From Kibdelosporangium philippinense (lineage in GTDB: Bacteria; Actinomycetota; Actinomycetes; Mycobacteriales; Pseudonocardiaceae), in the NCBI RefSeq assembly GCF_021390435.2, contig NZ_JAJVCN010000001.1, positions 1,798,001 to 1,862,000 on the forward strand: 64,000 nucleotides of DNA, in the 5' to 3' direction. A program made the translations under genes and the position numbers. Below, piece by piece: positions 44,647 to 52,320 of this stretch. Within the stretch, counting starts at the first letter, position 1. Each line of letters opens with the position of its first letter. A model generated the notes under the pieces. That model was not told where the DNA came from. It saw nothing but the letters and a program-made list of their open reading frames with translations, and searched no databases.

Positions 44647-45824
44647 GTGTCGTGTGATTCTGTTTGCTTTACATTGGTGTGACTGGTGATGGTGTTGGCT
44701 GTTGGCATGGAGTTGACAGCCGACGAGCGGGCCGAGTTGCGGGCGCTGGTGAACAGTCCGGACGTAGCGGCGACGGTCGCGACGCGGGCGCGGATCTTGA
44801 TGTGGTCGGCGGAAGGGCGGGCGAAGAAGGAAATCGCGGAGCTGGCTGGTGTGTCGAGGCCGACGGTGGATCTGTGGCTGTCACGCTACGCGGCAGACGG
44901 TGTGGGCGGGTTGCTGGACCGGCCGCGCGGGGCCGGGCGGGAGCAGGTTCCGGTGCGGGTGCGGGCGCGGATCCTGGCGGCCAGCCGCACAAGCCCACCC
45001 ATCGAGACCGGGTTGTCGCACTGGTCGAGCCGGGAGATGGCCGCGTGGATCACCCGCGTCGAAGGGGTGTCGGTCTCGCATCACTATGTGGCGAAGCTGT
45101 GGCGCGACAACGGGTTGCGGCCGCATCGACAGGGCACGTTCAAGCTCAGCAAGGACCCGGAGTTCGCCGACAAGGTAGCCGACATCGTTGGTCTGTACCT
45201 GGACCCGCCGGGCGGCGCGGTCGTTCTCAGCGTCGATGAGAAGACCCAGATCCAGGCGCTGGACCGGACCCAGCCGCTGCTGCCGATCACCTTCGACGCC
45301 AGCGAGCAACGCACCCATGACTACCGCCGGCACGGCATCACGAACCTGTTCGCCGCACTCGACGTGGCCACCGGCGAGGTCTACGGCGAATGCCACCCGG
45401 TCCGCGACGGCGCGAACTTCCTGGCCTTCCTCAAGAAAGCCGTGAAACCGCACGCGGGCAAGAACGTCCATGTGGTGCTGGACAACTTGTCCATCCACGG
45501 CACGCCCGAGGTGATGGCCTGGCTGGAGGCCAACCCGCATGTGCGGTTCCACCACACCCCGAAAGGCTCGTCGTGGATCAACCAGATCGAGATCTGGTTC
45601 GGCATCATCACCCGCCAGGCCATCCGCCGCGGCACCTTCACGTCGGTCAAAGTCCTCATCGGACAGATCCGTGACTACATCAACCACTGGAACGCCAAGG
45701 CCAAGCCCTTCATCTGGACCGCCACCGCCGAGGAGATCCTGGCCAAGGTCCGCGTCGTCCAAGCCAGTGTCAAGAAGCTGCTCAACAACAACGCGAAGTA
45801 AAGCCAACAGAATTACAAGACAAC
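44647..45824. mobile_element. IS630-family insertion sequence (about 1.18 kb)
   Basis: The ends, read inward, GTGTCGTGTGATTCTGTTTG and GTTGTCTTGTAATTCTGTTG, then both followed by GCTTTAC, are imperfect inverted repeats. TA dinucleotides at 44645-44646 and 45825-45826 are the expected target duplication. The right border falls inside the stop codon of a neighbouring gene without destroying it. One intact transposase is inside. Confidence 0.88.
44686..45801 (+). CDS. IS630-family transposase
   Basis: This protein of about 371 residues has an N-terminal HTH (AKKEIAELAGVSRPTVDLWLSRY) with a second wHTH, and a DDE domain: VVLSVDEKTQIQALDR, NVHVVLDNLSIHGT and TPKGSSWINQIEIWFGI carry the D-D-E/N residues. 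It is whole and starts at ATG 44686; a second ATG three codons later is possible. It is flanked by intact inverted repeats. Confidence 0.92.
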   Translation: MMVLAVGMELTADERAELRALVNSPDVAATVATRARILMWSAEGRAKKEIAELAGVSRPTVDLWLSRYAADGVGGLLDRPRGAGREQVPVRVRARILAASRTSPPIETGLSHWSSREMAAWITRVEGVSVSHHYVAKLWRDNGLRPHRQGTFKLSKDPEFADKVADIVGLYLDPPGGAVVLSVDEKTQIQALDRTQPLLPITFDASEQRTHDYRRHGITNLFAALDVATGEVYGECHPVRDGANFLAFLKKAVKPHAGKNVHVVLDNLSIHGTPEVMAWLEANPHVRFHHTPKGSSWINQIEIWFGIITRQAIRRGTFTSVKVLIGQIRDYINHWNAKAKPFIWTATAEEILAKVRVVQASVKKLLNNNAK

Positions 45825-46207
45825 TAGTGGCCTTCTTCAACGTGAAAGGTGCCGTGCTTCCAAGACACTTGGTACGTGCCGCCGGTCGGCCAGTCCGACG
45901 AGACCCGGCGACGAGCGTGCCCGAGCTTGCCGAGTTCTCGTATGACAAGGTCAGCCTCGAGGAAGTACTTCACCTCGATGGGGGTGACGGGCACGATGTC
46001 GAAGTACTGTGCGTCGTCACCCCCTTGCCAGTCAACGAACTCCGTGAAGATGGCGATGAACTCCTGGCCGCATTCTGGGCACTTGCGCACCGAGACGCCG
46101 AAGTGCGAGTCGGAGACGATCCGTTGTGTCGTCTCAAGGTTCTTGGTGCAGTACTCCATCACGGTCTCGGCGTCCTCGCCGTAGCACTGCGCGCACCCGA
46201 ATTCCAT
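45824..46207 (-). CDS. Cys-rich (zinc-ribbon-like) small protein, paralogue B
   Basis: This 127-residue protein begins MEFGCAQCYGEDAETVM and later has VRKCPECGQEFIAIF, then TEFVDWQGGDDAQYFDIVPV. Two CxxC pairs suggest a zinc ribbon. The same layout, including the W-x-G-xx-DA-x-Y motif, occurs in the next gene upstream, so the pair arose by tandem duplication. An IS630-type element lies exactly at its stop codon (TAG formed with the target TA). The function is unknown; the start is 8 nt after the upstream gene. Confidence 0.72.
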   Translation of the reverse strand: MEFGCAQCYGEDAETVMEYCTKNLETTQRIVSDSHFGVSVRKCPECGQEFIAIFTEFVDWQGGDDAQYFDIVPVTPIEVKYFLEADLVIRELGKLGHARRRVSSDWPTGGTYQVSWKHGTFHVEEGH

Positions 46208-46215
46208 GCCGAATC

Positions 46216-46611
46216 CTAGCGGGTTTCGGGGAGGGTGACGGCACCTTTGAACCATTGGTAGGTCTCGCTTTGCCGGTCGACTTGTCGTTCGTGGTAGAGC
46301 CACCGGCGGGGCGAAAGGTCTTCGATGTCCGCGCGCAGGATTCGTGAGTCTGCAAGAGACGCGGCTTCGGCCCGAGTGATGGGCACGAGGGTGTCGTACT
46401 CGGCGTCGTGGCTGCCTTCCCAGTTGATTTCCTCGAGGTAGACGACCACATAGTCCTGTCCACAGGACTCGCATTGCCGCAGGTGCACAACCTCGGTCGG
46501 CCAGCCGAGCGTGAGCGTTCGCAGCACGGCCGCCTTCTGCAGGCACCGTGGCATCACCACACCCGCGTCCTCAGTCTCCGCACCGAAACACTCGGCGCAC
46601 CCGAAGTCCAT
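46216..46611 (-). CDS. Cys-rich (zinc-ribbon-like) small protein, paralogue A
   Basis: This 131-residue protein starts at ATG 46611 (MDFGCAECFGAETED); a GTG three codons earlier is an alternative. It has VHLRQCESCGQDYVVVYLEE and INWEGSHDAEYDTLVPI, matching the adjacent gene motif for motif, with a second CxxC pair. It probably heads a two-gene operon. It is divergent from an MFS exporter gene across 68 nt. No family was recognised. Confidence 0.72.
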   Translation of the reverse strand: MDFGCAECFGAETEDAGVVMPRCLQKAAVLRTLTLGWPTEVVHLRQCESCGQDYVVVYLEEINWEGSHDAEYDTLVPITRAEAASLADSRILRADIEDLSPRRWLYHERQVDRQSETYQWFKGAVTLPETR

Positions 46612-46679
46612 GCAGGCCACTGTAGATGTAGACCAAAGTTACTGCATGTGCTCGATTCGCCACTGTAAGCTGCGAGGTT

Positions 46680-47861
46680 GTGCGCGGTGACAGCGGGGTC
46701 CGGCTGACGGCTGTCCTGTGCGTGCGCGAGTTCCGGGGCTTGTGGCTCGCGGAACTGTTGTCAGTCGGTGGAGATCAGCTCGCACGGGTCGCCGTCGCGG
46801 TCCTCGTCTACCGGGAAACAGAGTCGGCGACGTGGACAACGCTCAGCTACGCCATGACGTTCCTGCCGAACCTCCTGGGCAGCGTGTTCCTGGCAAGTCT
46901 TGCCGATCGGTTCAAAAAGCGGGAACTGATCGTCGCGACGGACCTGTGCAGGGGAGTGCTCGCCGCGGCAATGGCAATTCCAGGATTGCCCTTACCGGTT
47001 CTCGGCGTCCTCATCGCGTTGCTGTCGTTCGCGGGAGGGCCGTTCAAAGCCGCCCAACTGTCCCTGATGTACCAAGTGCTCGGCAGGCAGTACGTCCAAG
47101 GGCTCTCGGTCCGTTCAATTTCCACGCAACTGGCCCAGCTCATCGGGTTCGCGGCCGGGGGAGCGGTGCTCACCCTCGTCAGCCCGTACGCGGTACTCGG
47201 ATTCAACGCGGTCACCTTCGTGATCGCGGCAGCCTTGGTGCGGTTGACAGTGCACAGTCGCCCCGGCACGAACCACAGGAGAAGCACCAGCGGTGTCGTG
47301 CAACTGATCTGGCGGGATCCGAGGCTTCGCGGCCTGATCGCGTTGGCCTGGATGGTCGGACTCTTCGTGGTGCCGGAAGGGTTGGCCGCGCCGTACGCCG
47401 GCGAACTCGCGGCAGGCCTCGCTGCCGTCGGATTTCTGATGGCCGCCGACCCCGCGGGCAGCATCATCGGCGCATGGCTGTCCGCTCGAATGACCGAGCG
47501 GGCGCGGGAACGCATGCTCGTTCCGTTCGCGATTCTCGCCGGGGTTCCCCTCATCCTCTGCGTTCTGCAACCCGGGGTCTTGATTTCCGTGTTGCTGTGG
47601 GGGATTTCCGGTGTCGCTTCGACCGCGTACCTCATCGAAACCCAGGCCGCTTTTGTCAAACGGGTCCCCGAGTATTGCCGGGGAACCGCCGTGGGCTTGG
47701 GCAGTGCGGGTGTCCAGGCATCGCAGGGTGTCGCGATCGCGTTGGGCGGTGTTGTCGCCGACGCTCTCAGTCCGAGTGCGGCCGTCGCGTTGGCCGGCCT
47801 CAGTGGCGCGGGAATTGCCGTCCTTGTCGGTATGTCGTGGCTTCGCGCCCGCCAGGGGTGA
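46680..47861 (+). CDS. MFS transporter (enterobactin-exporter/MFS_3-like)
   Basis: This 393-residue protein has about twelve membrane segments. The conserved loop between segments 2 and 3 reads SLADRFKKRELIVATD, and REFRGLWLAELLSVGGDQ opens the protein as in MFS_3 drug or siderophore exporters. It starts with GTG 46680. It is divergent from the Cys-rich pair. The substrate is unknown. Confidence 0.88.
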   Translation: MRGDSGVRLTAVLCVREFRGLWLAELLSVGGDQLARVAVAVLVYRETESATWTTLSYAMTFLPNLLGSVFLASLADRFKKRELIVATDLCRGVLAAAMAIPGLPLPVLGVLIALLSFAGGPFKAAQLSLMYQVLGRQYVQGLSVRSISTQLAQLIGFAAGGAVLTLVSPYAVLGFNAVTFVIAAALVRLTVHSRPGTNHRRSTSGVVQLIWRDPRLRGLIALAWMVGLFVVPEGLAAPYAGELAAGLAAVGFLMAADPAGSIIGAWLSARMTERARERMLVPFAILAGVPLILCVLQPGVLISVLLWGISGVASTAYLIETQAAFVKRVPEYCRGTAVGLGSAGVQASQGVAIALGGVVADALSPSAAVALAGLSGAGIAVLVGMSWLRARQG

Positions 47862-47946
47862 TCTCGGATTCTGTCCTCGCGACGATGGGTGTCTGGCGAG
47901 CGCGAGGCACACGTCGGTGCTCACCAGTCCTTTCCGCGCATCTCTG

Positions 47947-48014
47947 TCACCTCCCTTCTGCAGCTAGTACGGTTTGTGTCCGGGCAGTTACACTGTTCGA
48001 TCGGCGGGAGGTGA
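47947..48014 (+). promoter_or_regulatory. Inverted repeat that could mask the diguanylate cyclase ribosome site
   Basis: TCACCTCCC (47947-47955) is the exact complement of GGGAGGTGA (48006-48014), which is the ribosome-binding site of the GGDEF gene. The two could pair in transcripts starting further upstream. A possible -10 (TACACT, about 47989) lies between them, and transcripts from that promoter would lack the blocking arm. Confidence 0.45.
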
Positions 48015-48023
48015 GAAGAAGTT

Positions 48024-49364
48024 GTGACTATGTTCCGCTTTCGAGGCCGACGACACAAAGGGCTCGTGAACCCCGCGAGCTGGCCGGTGTGGTCGCTCCC
48101 GCGTCATCTTCTCTGCTATGTCCTCGCTGTCGACGCGTTCGCGGTCATCATCACGGCTGTTTTGCTGATCACCAACCCGCCCGCGGCGCGCGATCTTGTG
48201 ATGGCTGCGGCGATCATTGGCCTTGGCCTGGTGAACGCCGAGATATCCCGGCATGTCGAGCGTATGCGCCGGAGGTTTTCCGACACTCCGCACGTCAATC
48301 TCACCTCGATCTGGACCGTCGCGGCCGCTTTGGTTCTCTCACCCGGATTCGCGGCCGCGGTTGTCGCGGTCCTGTATCTGCACTTGTGGATTCGCAGCTG
48401 GTATCGCGTACGTGGCGTACACGCCTATCGACTGACGTTCAGCGCGGCCACGATTGTTCTCGCCTGCCACGCGGCCACCGGAATCCAGCAGCTGCTCGGA
48501 CCGGAAACCCTCGTCAAAGCGGTATTCCCCGGAGCGCTGTGGGGTATTCCCCTTGCCATCGCCGCGTTCTCGGCGGTGAACACCGGGCTGATCGCCGGTG
48601 CCATCGCGTTGTCCGAGCGGACGCTGAAACCGGTGCGGATTCTGGGGAGCTGGCACGCCAACGCGTTGGAATTCGCGACCATCTGCCTTGGCGCCCTCGC
48701 GGCGATCCTGCTGGCGTGGAAACCGTTGCTGGTCGCGTTGTTCATCCCCGCGCTGCACGTATTGCACCGCAGCTTGCTGATTCGCCAGTTCGAGCAGGCC
48801 GCGGCGACGGACCCGAAGACCGGCTTGCTCAATGCGGCCGCGTGGCACACCGTCATCACGAAGGAGTACGAGCGAGCCAAGCGCGAAGGCGCCACGCTTG
48901 GCGTCCTGATGATCGACCTCGACCACTTCAAGCAGGTCAACGACGGTTACGGCCACTTCGCGGGCGACGAAGTCCTCGAAGCGGTCGCCCACGCACTACG
49001 CGCCGAGACCCGCCGTTACGACGTGGTCGGCCGGTTCGGCGGCGAGGAGTTCGTGGTCGGCCTGCCCGAGGTCGAAGACAAGGAACTCGTCGAGATCGGC
49101 GAACGCATCTGCGAGCGGGTCAGGAAACTGCGGGTCACGGTCAACGACAACGAAGTGGTCGACGGCCTGACCGTGTCCATCGGCGCTGCCGCATATCCAG
49201 CGACCAGGGGCGGCCTGGATCAGCTGCTGCTGGCGGCCGACCTTGCCGCGTTCGGTGCCAAGGACGCGGGCCGTGACCGGGTCGTGGTGAGCAGGCCGCA
49301 GGCTAAGGGGCGCGGCGCTGCCGCGCGGAGGAAAGTTCAGCCTGGTGGTCCTGAGCCCATTTGA
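48024..49364 (+). CDS. Membrane diguanylate cyclase (GGDEF)
   Basis: This 446-residue protein has an N-terminal membrane domain of about six or seven segments (residues 25-265) and a C-terminal GGDEF domain. The active-site loop is RFGGEEFVV and the metal Asp lies in MIDLDHFKQVNDGYGH. An RxxD inhibitory site (RRYD) sits five residues before GGEEF, so feedback inhibition by c-di-GMP is likely. It makes c-di-GMP from GTP. GTG 48024 follows GGGAGGTGA. The 3' end overlaps the convergent HxlR gene by 62 nt. Confidence 0.9.
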   Translation: MTMFRFRGRRHKGLVNPASWPVWSLPRHLLCYVLAVDAFAVIITAVLLITNPPAARDLVMAAAIIGLGLVNAEISRHVERMRRRFSDTPHVNLTSIWTVAAALVLSPGFAAAVVAVLYLHLWIRSWYRVRGVHAYRLTFSAATIVLACHAATGIQQLLGPETLVKAVFPGALWGIPLAIAAFSAVNTGLIAGAIALSERTLKPVRILGSWHANALEFATICLGALAAILLAWKPLLVALFIPALHVLHRSLLIRQFEQAAATDPKTGLLNAAAWHTVITKEYERAKREGATLGVLMIDLDHFKQVNDGYGHFAGDEVLEAVAHALRAETRRYDVVGRFGGEEFVVGLPEVEDKELVEIGERICERVRKLRVTVNDNEVVDGLTVSIGAAAYPATRGGLDQLLLAADLAAFGAKDAGRDRVVVSRPQAKGRGAAARRKVQPGGPEPI

Positions 49365-49695
49365 TCAATGGGCGGACCGATCTGAGCAGCGAACTGCCCA
49401 TCGTGGTCAGTTCGTAGTACACCGGCTGGAACAAGGCGTCCGGTGTGTTCTGCCGTTGCACAATGCCGTCCCGTTGCAGCCTCGACAACGTTTCCGTGAG
49501 CACTTTCCTTGTCAACGGCCGGACATGGTTGACCCAACCGGACCGTTCCTCGACGGCATTGATCGCATTCAGCAGATCGGTGAAGTTCAGTGGTCCGGGC
49601 GCCAATGACGCGAGTACGGCAGGCACCCATTGGCCGTTGAGCACAGCCATCGCGTCAAGCAGGCTTTGCCGATACGGGACATTTTCGCCTGCCAT
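49303..49695 (-). CDS. HxlR-family transcriptional regulator
   Basis: This 130-residue winged-helix protein has the HxlR pattern: VLNGQWVPAVLASLAPGPLNFTDLL, then LTRKVLTETLSRLQRDGIV and the wing YYELTTMGSSLL. The usual leading cysteine is absent (an alanine-rich MAVLNGQW instead), so redox sensing through Cys is not expected. It converges on and overlaps the diguanylate cyclase gene. Confidence 0.88.
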   Translation of the reverse strand: MAGENVPYRQSLLDAMAVLNGQWVPAVLASLAPGPLNFTDLLNAINAVEERSGWVNHVRPLTRKVLTETLSRLQRDGIVQRQNTPDALFQPVYYELTTMGSSLLRSVRPLIKWAQDHQAELSSARQRRAP

Positions 49696-49842
49696 CGCGC
49701 ACCCCCTTCGACGGGAGCCCTAGCGTACCTCCGAATGAGTGAACATCGCCGAGTTACCTCAAGGTGTCACCGGCACTCACCTTGCGGTAACACGACGCCA
49801 CCGGGGTAGGAACGAATTGGGCGAGGGCAAGGGGGGGGGCAC

Positions 49843-49920
49843 AGCGGCCATGACTCGATCTCCAGCGCCGGAGACCATCCGCGCATGTGGCGTTCCGGCG
49901 GATCTGGAGTCATGGCCGCT
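49843..49920. terminator. Inverted repeat at the end of the XRE-SARP gene
   Basis: AGCGGCCATGACTC (49843-49856) pairs with GAGTCATGGCCGCT (49907-49920), with an additional weaker inner stem and a loop of about 50 nt. The stop TGA of the regulator gene lies inside the right arm. A run of nine Gs (49831-49839) follows. It is a likely terminator, though without a U tract. Confidence 0.5.
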
Positions 49921-52069
49921 TCCGCGTGACGAACGGATGTGTCCCTTCCCGGATAATGTGGGTGAAGCGGTGCATCGGGATCGATGCAAATGAATTGGGC
50001 TGGGTTGTTGTGGGTGTTTTCGGCACCCGTGCGCCGGCAAGCACACTGGCGGCCCGTGATCGGGCGGCCCGGTAGAAATCAATCAGGTTCTCCTGGCCCT
50101 GGTTTTCCCTGCCCGCTTTCTGCCTCGCATAGGCGCGCAACAGATCGTGGAACCGGAATCGTCCGTTGACGTCCTGGTCGAGCAGATGCGCGTCGACCAG
50201 TTCGGCGAGCAGCGTGCTGGCTTTCTCGCGGGAGGTGTTCAGCAGCACCGCGGCCGCGTACACATCCAGGGTGTTTCCGGGCAGAAAGCCGAGCAACCGG
50301 AACAGCCGGGCGCCTTCGTCGGACAACTTGTTGTAGGACCAGGAGAACACCGGGCCGATCGAAGCGTACGGATCGTCGCCCGCGTCCAGCAGGCGCAGCC
50401 GGTGCTGTTCGTCCGCGAGCTCCTCGGCCAGATCGGCGAGTTCGAGATCGGGCTTGCGCGCCGCCAGGTCCGCGACCAGCCGAATCGCCAGCGGCAGGTG
50501 GCCGCACTGCTTGATCAGCACGTCAGCGGCCCGCGGCGCGGTGGCGACACGCTGGCCGATCAGGGTCGTCATCAGCGCACGGGACTCGGCCAGGTTCAGC
50601 ACCCCCACGTCGATCAGTCGCGCGCCATCGCGAACCGCGAGGCCACGCAGGGACTCGCGACTCGTGATCACCACGAACGCCTCGGACGTGCCCGGCAGCA
50701 ACGGCCGTACGACATTGGCGGCGCGCGCGTTGTCCAGGATCATCAGCAACCGACGGTCCGCGACCATCGTGCGGAACATCGCCGAACGCTCACTGACATC
50801 ACGCGGTATGGAGTGAGTCTCCACACCCAGCGCACGCAGGAACGCGGCGAGCGCGTCGGCGGGATCGACCGGCTCGTCAGGGTCGTAGCCACGCAGGTTG
50901 ACGTACAACTGGCCGTCGGGGAAGTGGTGCTTGTTCTGGTGCGCCCAATGCAGGGCCAATGCCGTCTTGCCGACACCGCCGGTGCCCGCGATCGCGGCGA
51001 TCACCATCGCGGCCGAATTTCCGCTGCGGACCTCGGCCAACAACGAATCCAGCGCCGCGAGCTGGCTCCTGCGGCCGGAGAAACCGACCACGTCGGCAGG
51101 CAGCTGTGCGGGCACGAGCCGGTTCGCCTTGGCCGGAACGTCCTGGCGTAGCACGCGTTCGTGCGCACTGCGCAGCTCGGCGCTGGGGTCGACGCCGAGC
51201 TCACTGCCCAGCAACTGCCGTGCGCCCGAGTAGAGGCTGATCGCGTCGGCCTGCCTGCCCGCGGCGGCCATGGCGAGCATGACCCGTGCCAGCAAGCCCT
51301 CGTGCATCGGCGCTTCGACGATCAACGCCTGCAACCGGCGGATGACCTCGTCCTGGCGCTTTGGCTCGACAACCGCGTCCGCATATGCCATTGCCGCGCT
51401 TATCCGGCGTTCTTGCGCCGAGACCGCGGCCGGATGCAACCGCAACCGGTCCGGCAGATCCGCGAGCAATGGGCCGCGCCACTGGTCCAATGCGGCCGCG
51501 AGATTCTCCGGCTTTTCACCTTGTTGGACCAACGCGTCGAATGTCGCGATATCCAGTTCTTGCGCACCAAGGGCCAACCGGTAGCCGCTTGGCGCCGTGA
51601 CGATTGCGTTGTGCCCATGGGAACCGCCATTCCCGAGCGCTTTCCGCAGCCGGGTGACGTACGTGTGGATGAGGTTCTGCCAGGTCGCCGGTGGTTTGGT
51701 GCCCCAGAGCAGCTCCACGATCTCGTGCTGGGAAACGGTGATGCCGTAGCGCAGAGCCAGCAATCCGAGCAGGCATCGCTGCTTTTCCGCGCCCAGTTCC
51801 TGAACCTCACCTGCCAGCCGGACGACCAATGGCCCGAGCACACTCACTCGAATGGCCGAGTCCGAGCATGAGCACGCGATCGCCGGGTCAATCCCCAACG
51901 CGCTGATCACGCGGTCGATCGACTTGGACTGGGTGTCGGGAAGCTTGCCTTGTTCGATTTTGCCGATGGTCCGGACACTCAGCTCGGCGAGCTCGGCCAA
52001 ATCGCGTTGGGTCAATCCCAACTCCACGCGTCGTCGCCGAACCGCCACCCCCAATGCCGTGCCAGCCAT
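49910..52069 (-). CDS. SARP regulator with N-terminal XRE HTH and NB-ARC domain
   Basis: This protein of about 719 residues starts at ATG 52069. The order is an XRE-type HTH (residues 5-60, RRVELGLTQRDLAELAELSV), an OmpR-like winged helix and bacterial transcription activation domain (75-330), then an NB-ARC ATPase with Walker A GTGGVGKTALALHWA and an LILDN-type Walker B. It ends at a basic VTRKRP tail without the TPR array normal for AfsR-type regulators. SARPs activate secondary-metabolite or developmental genes. It is divergent from a second SARP/NB-ARC gene across 251 nt. Confidence 0.88.
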   Translation of the reverse strand: MAGTALGVAVRRRRVELGLTQRDLAELAELSVRTIGKIEQGKLPDTQSKSIDRVISALGIDPAIACSCSDSAIRVSVLGPLVVRLAGEVQELGAEKQRCLLGLLALRYGITVSQHEIVELLWGTKPPATWQNLIHTYVTRLRKALGNGGSHGHNAIVTAPSGYRLALGAQELDIATFDALVQQGEKPENLAAALDQWRGPLLADLPDRLRLHPAAVSAQERRISAAMAYADAVVEPKRQDEVIRRLQALIVEAPMHEGLLARVMLAMAAAGRQADAISLYSGARQLLGSELGVDPSAELRSAHERVLRQDVPAKANRLVPAQLPADVVGFSGRRSQLAALDSLLAEVRSGNSAAMVIAAIAGTGGVGKTALALHWAHQNKHHFPDGQLYVNLRGYDPDEPVDPADALAAFLRALGVETHSIPRDVSERSAMFRTMVADRRLLMILDNARAANVVRPLLPGTSEAFVVITSRESLRGLAVRDGARLIDVGVLNLAESRALMTTLIGQRVATAPRAADVLIKQCGHLPLAIRLVADLAARKPDLELADLAEELADEQHRLRLLDAGDDPYASIGPVFSWSYNKLSDEGARLFRLLGFLPGNTLDVYAAAVLLNTSREKASTLLAELVDAHLLDQDVNGRFRFHDLLRAYARQKAGRENQGQENLIDFYRAARSRAASVLAGARVPKTPTTTQPNSFASIPMHRFTHIIREGTHPFVTRKRP

Positions 52070-52320
52070 CTCGAACTCCCCCGCCTGTCGCACACCAGCA
52101 TGGCAACCATGCCAGAAAACGCGACAAAGATACCGATCTTGTCCCGAAGATGCCGATAACTGCTGGTCCAAGGCTCGTGACCTGCGGATATCGAGTACAG
52201 GTCCAGTCCAGTCGCGGTGGTTATCCTGCAGTGGCAATGGGACGGGAGTGCAATGCGGTATGTGCGTCGGGCGGGTTTGGACCCGGTTTATCCCGAAGTG
52301 TGGACAGTGAACGCGGCGTG

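Noticed and set aside
46718..49276. 852-codon frame spanning the MFS and diguanylate cyclase genes
   Set aside because: It is in an alternate frame of two real genes and is Arg-rich without domains.
49739..49993. 84-codon plus-strand frame after the HxlR gene
   Set aside because: It runs through a poly-G tract and an inverted repeat, with no ribosome site or recognisable sequence.
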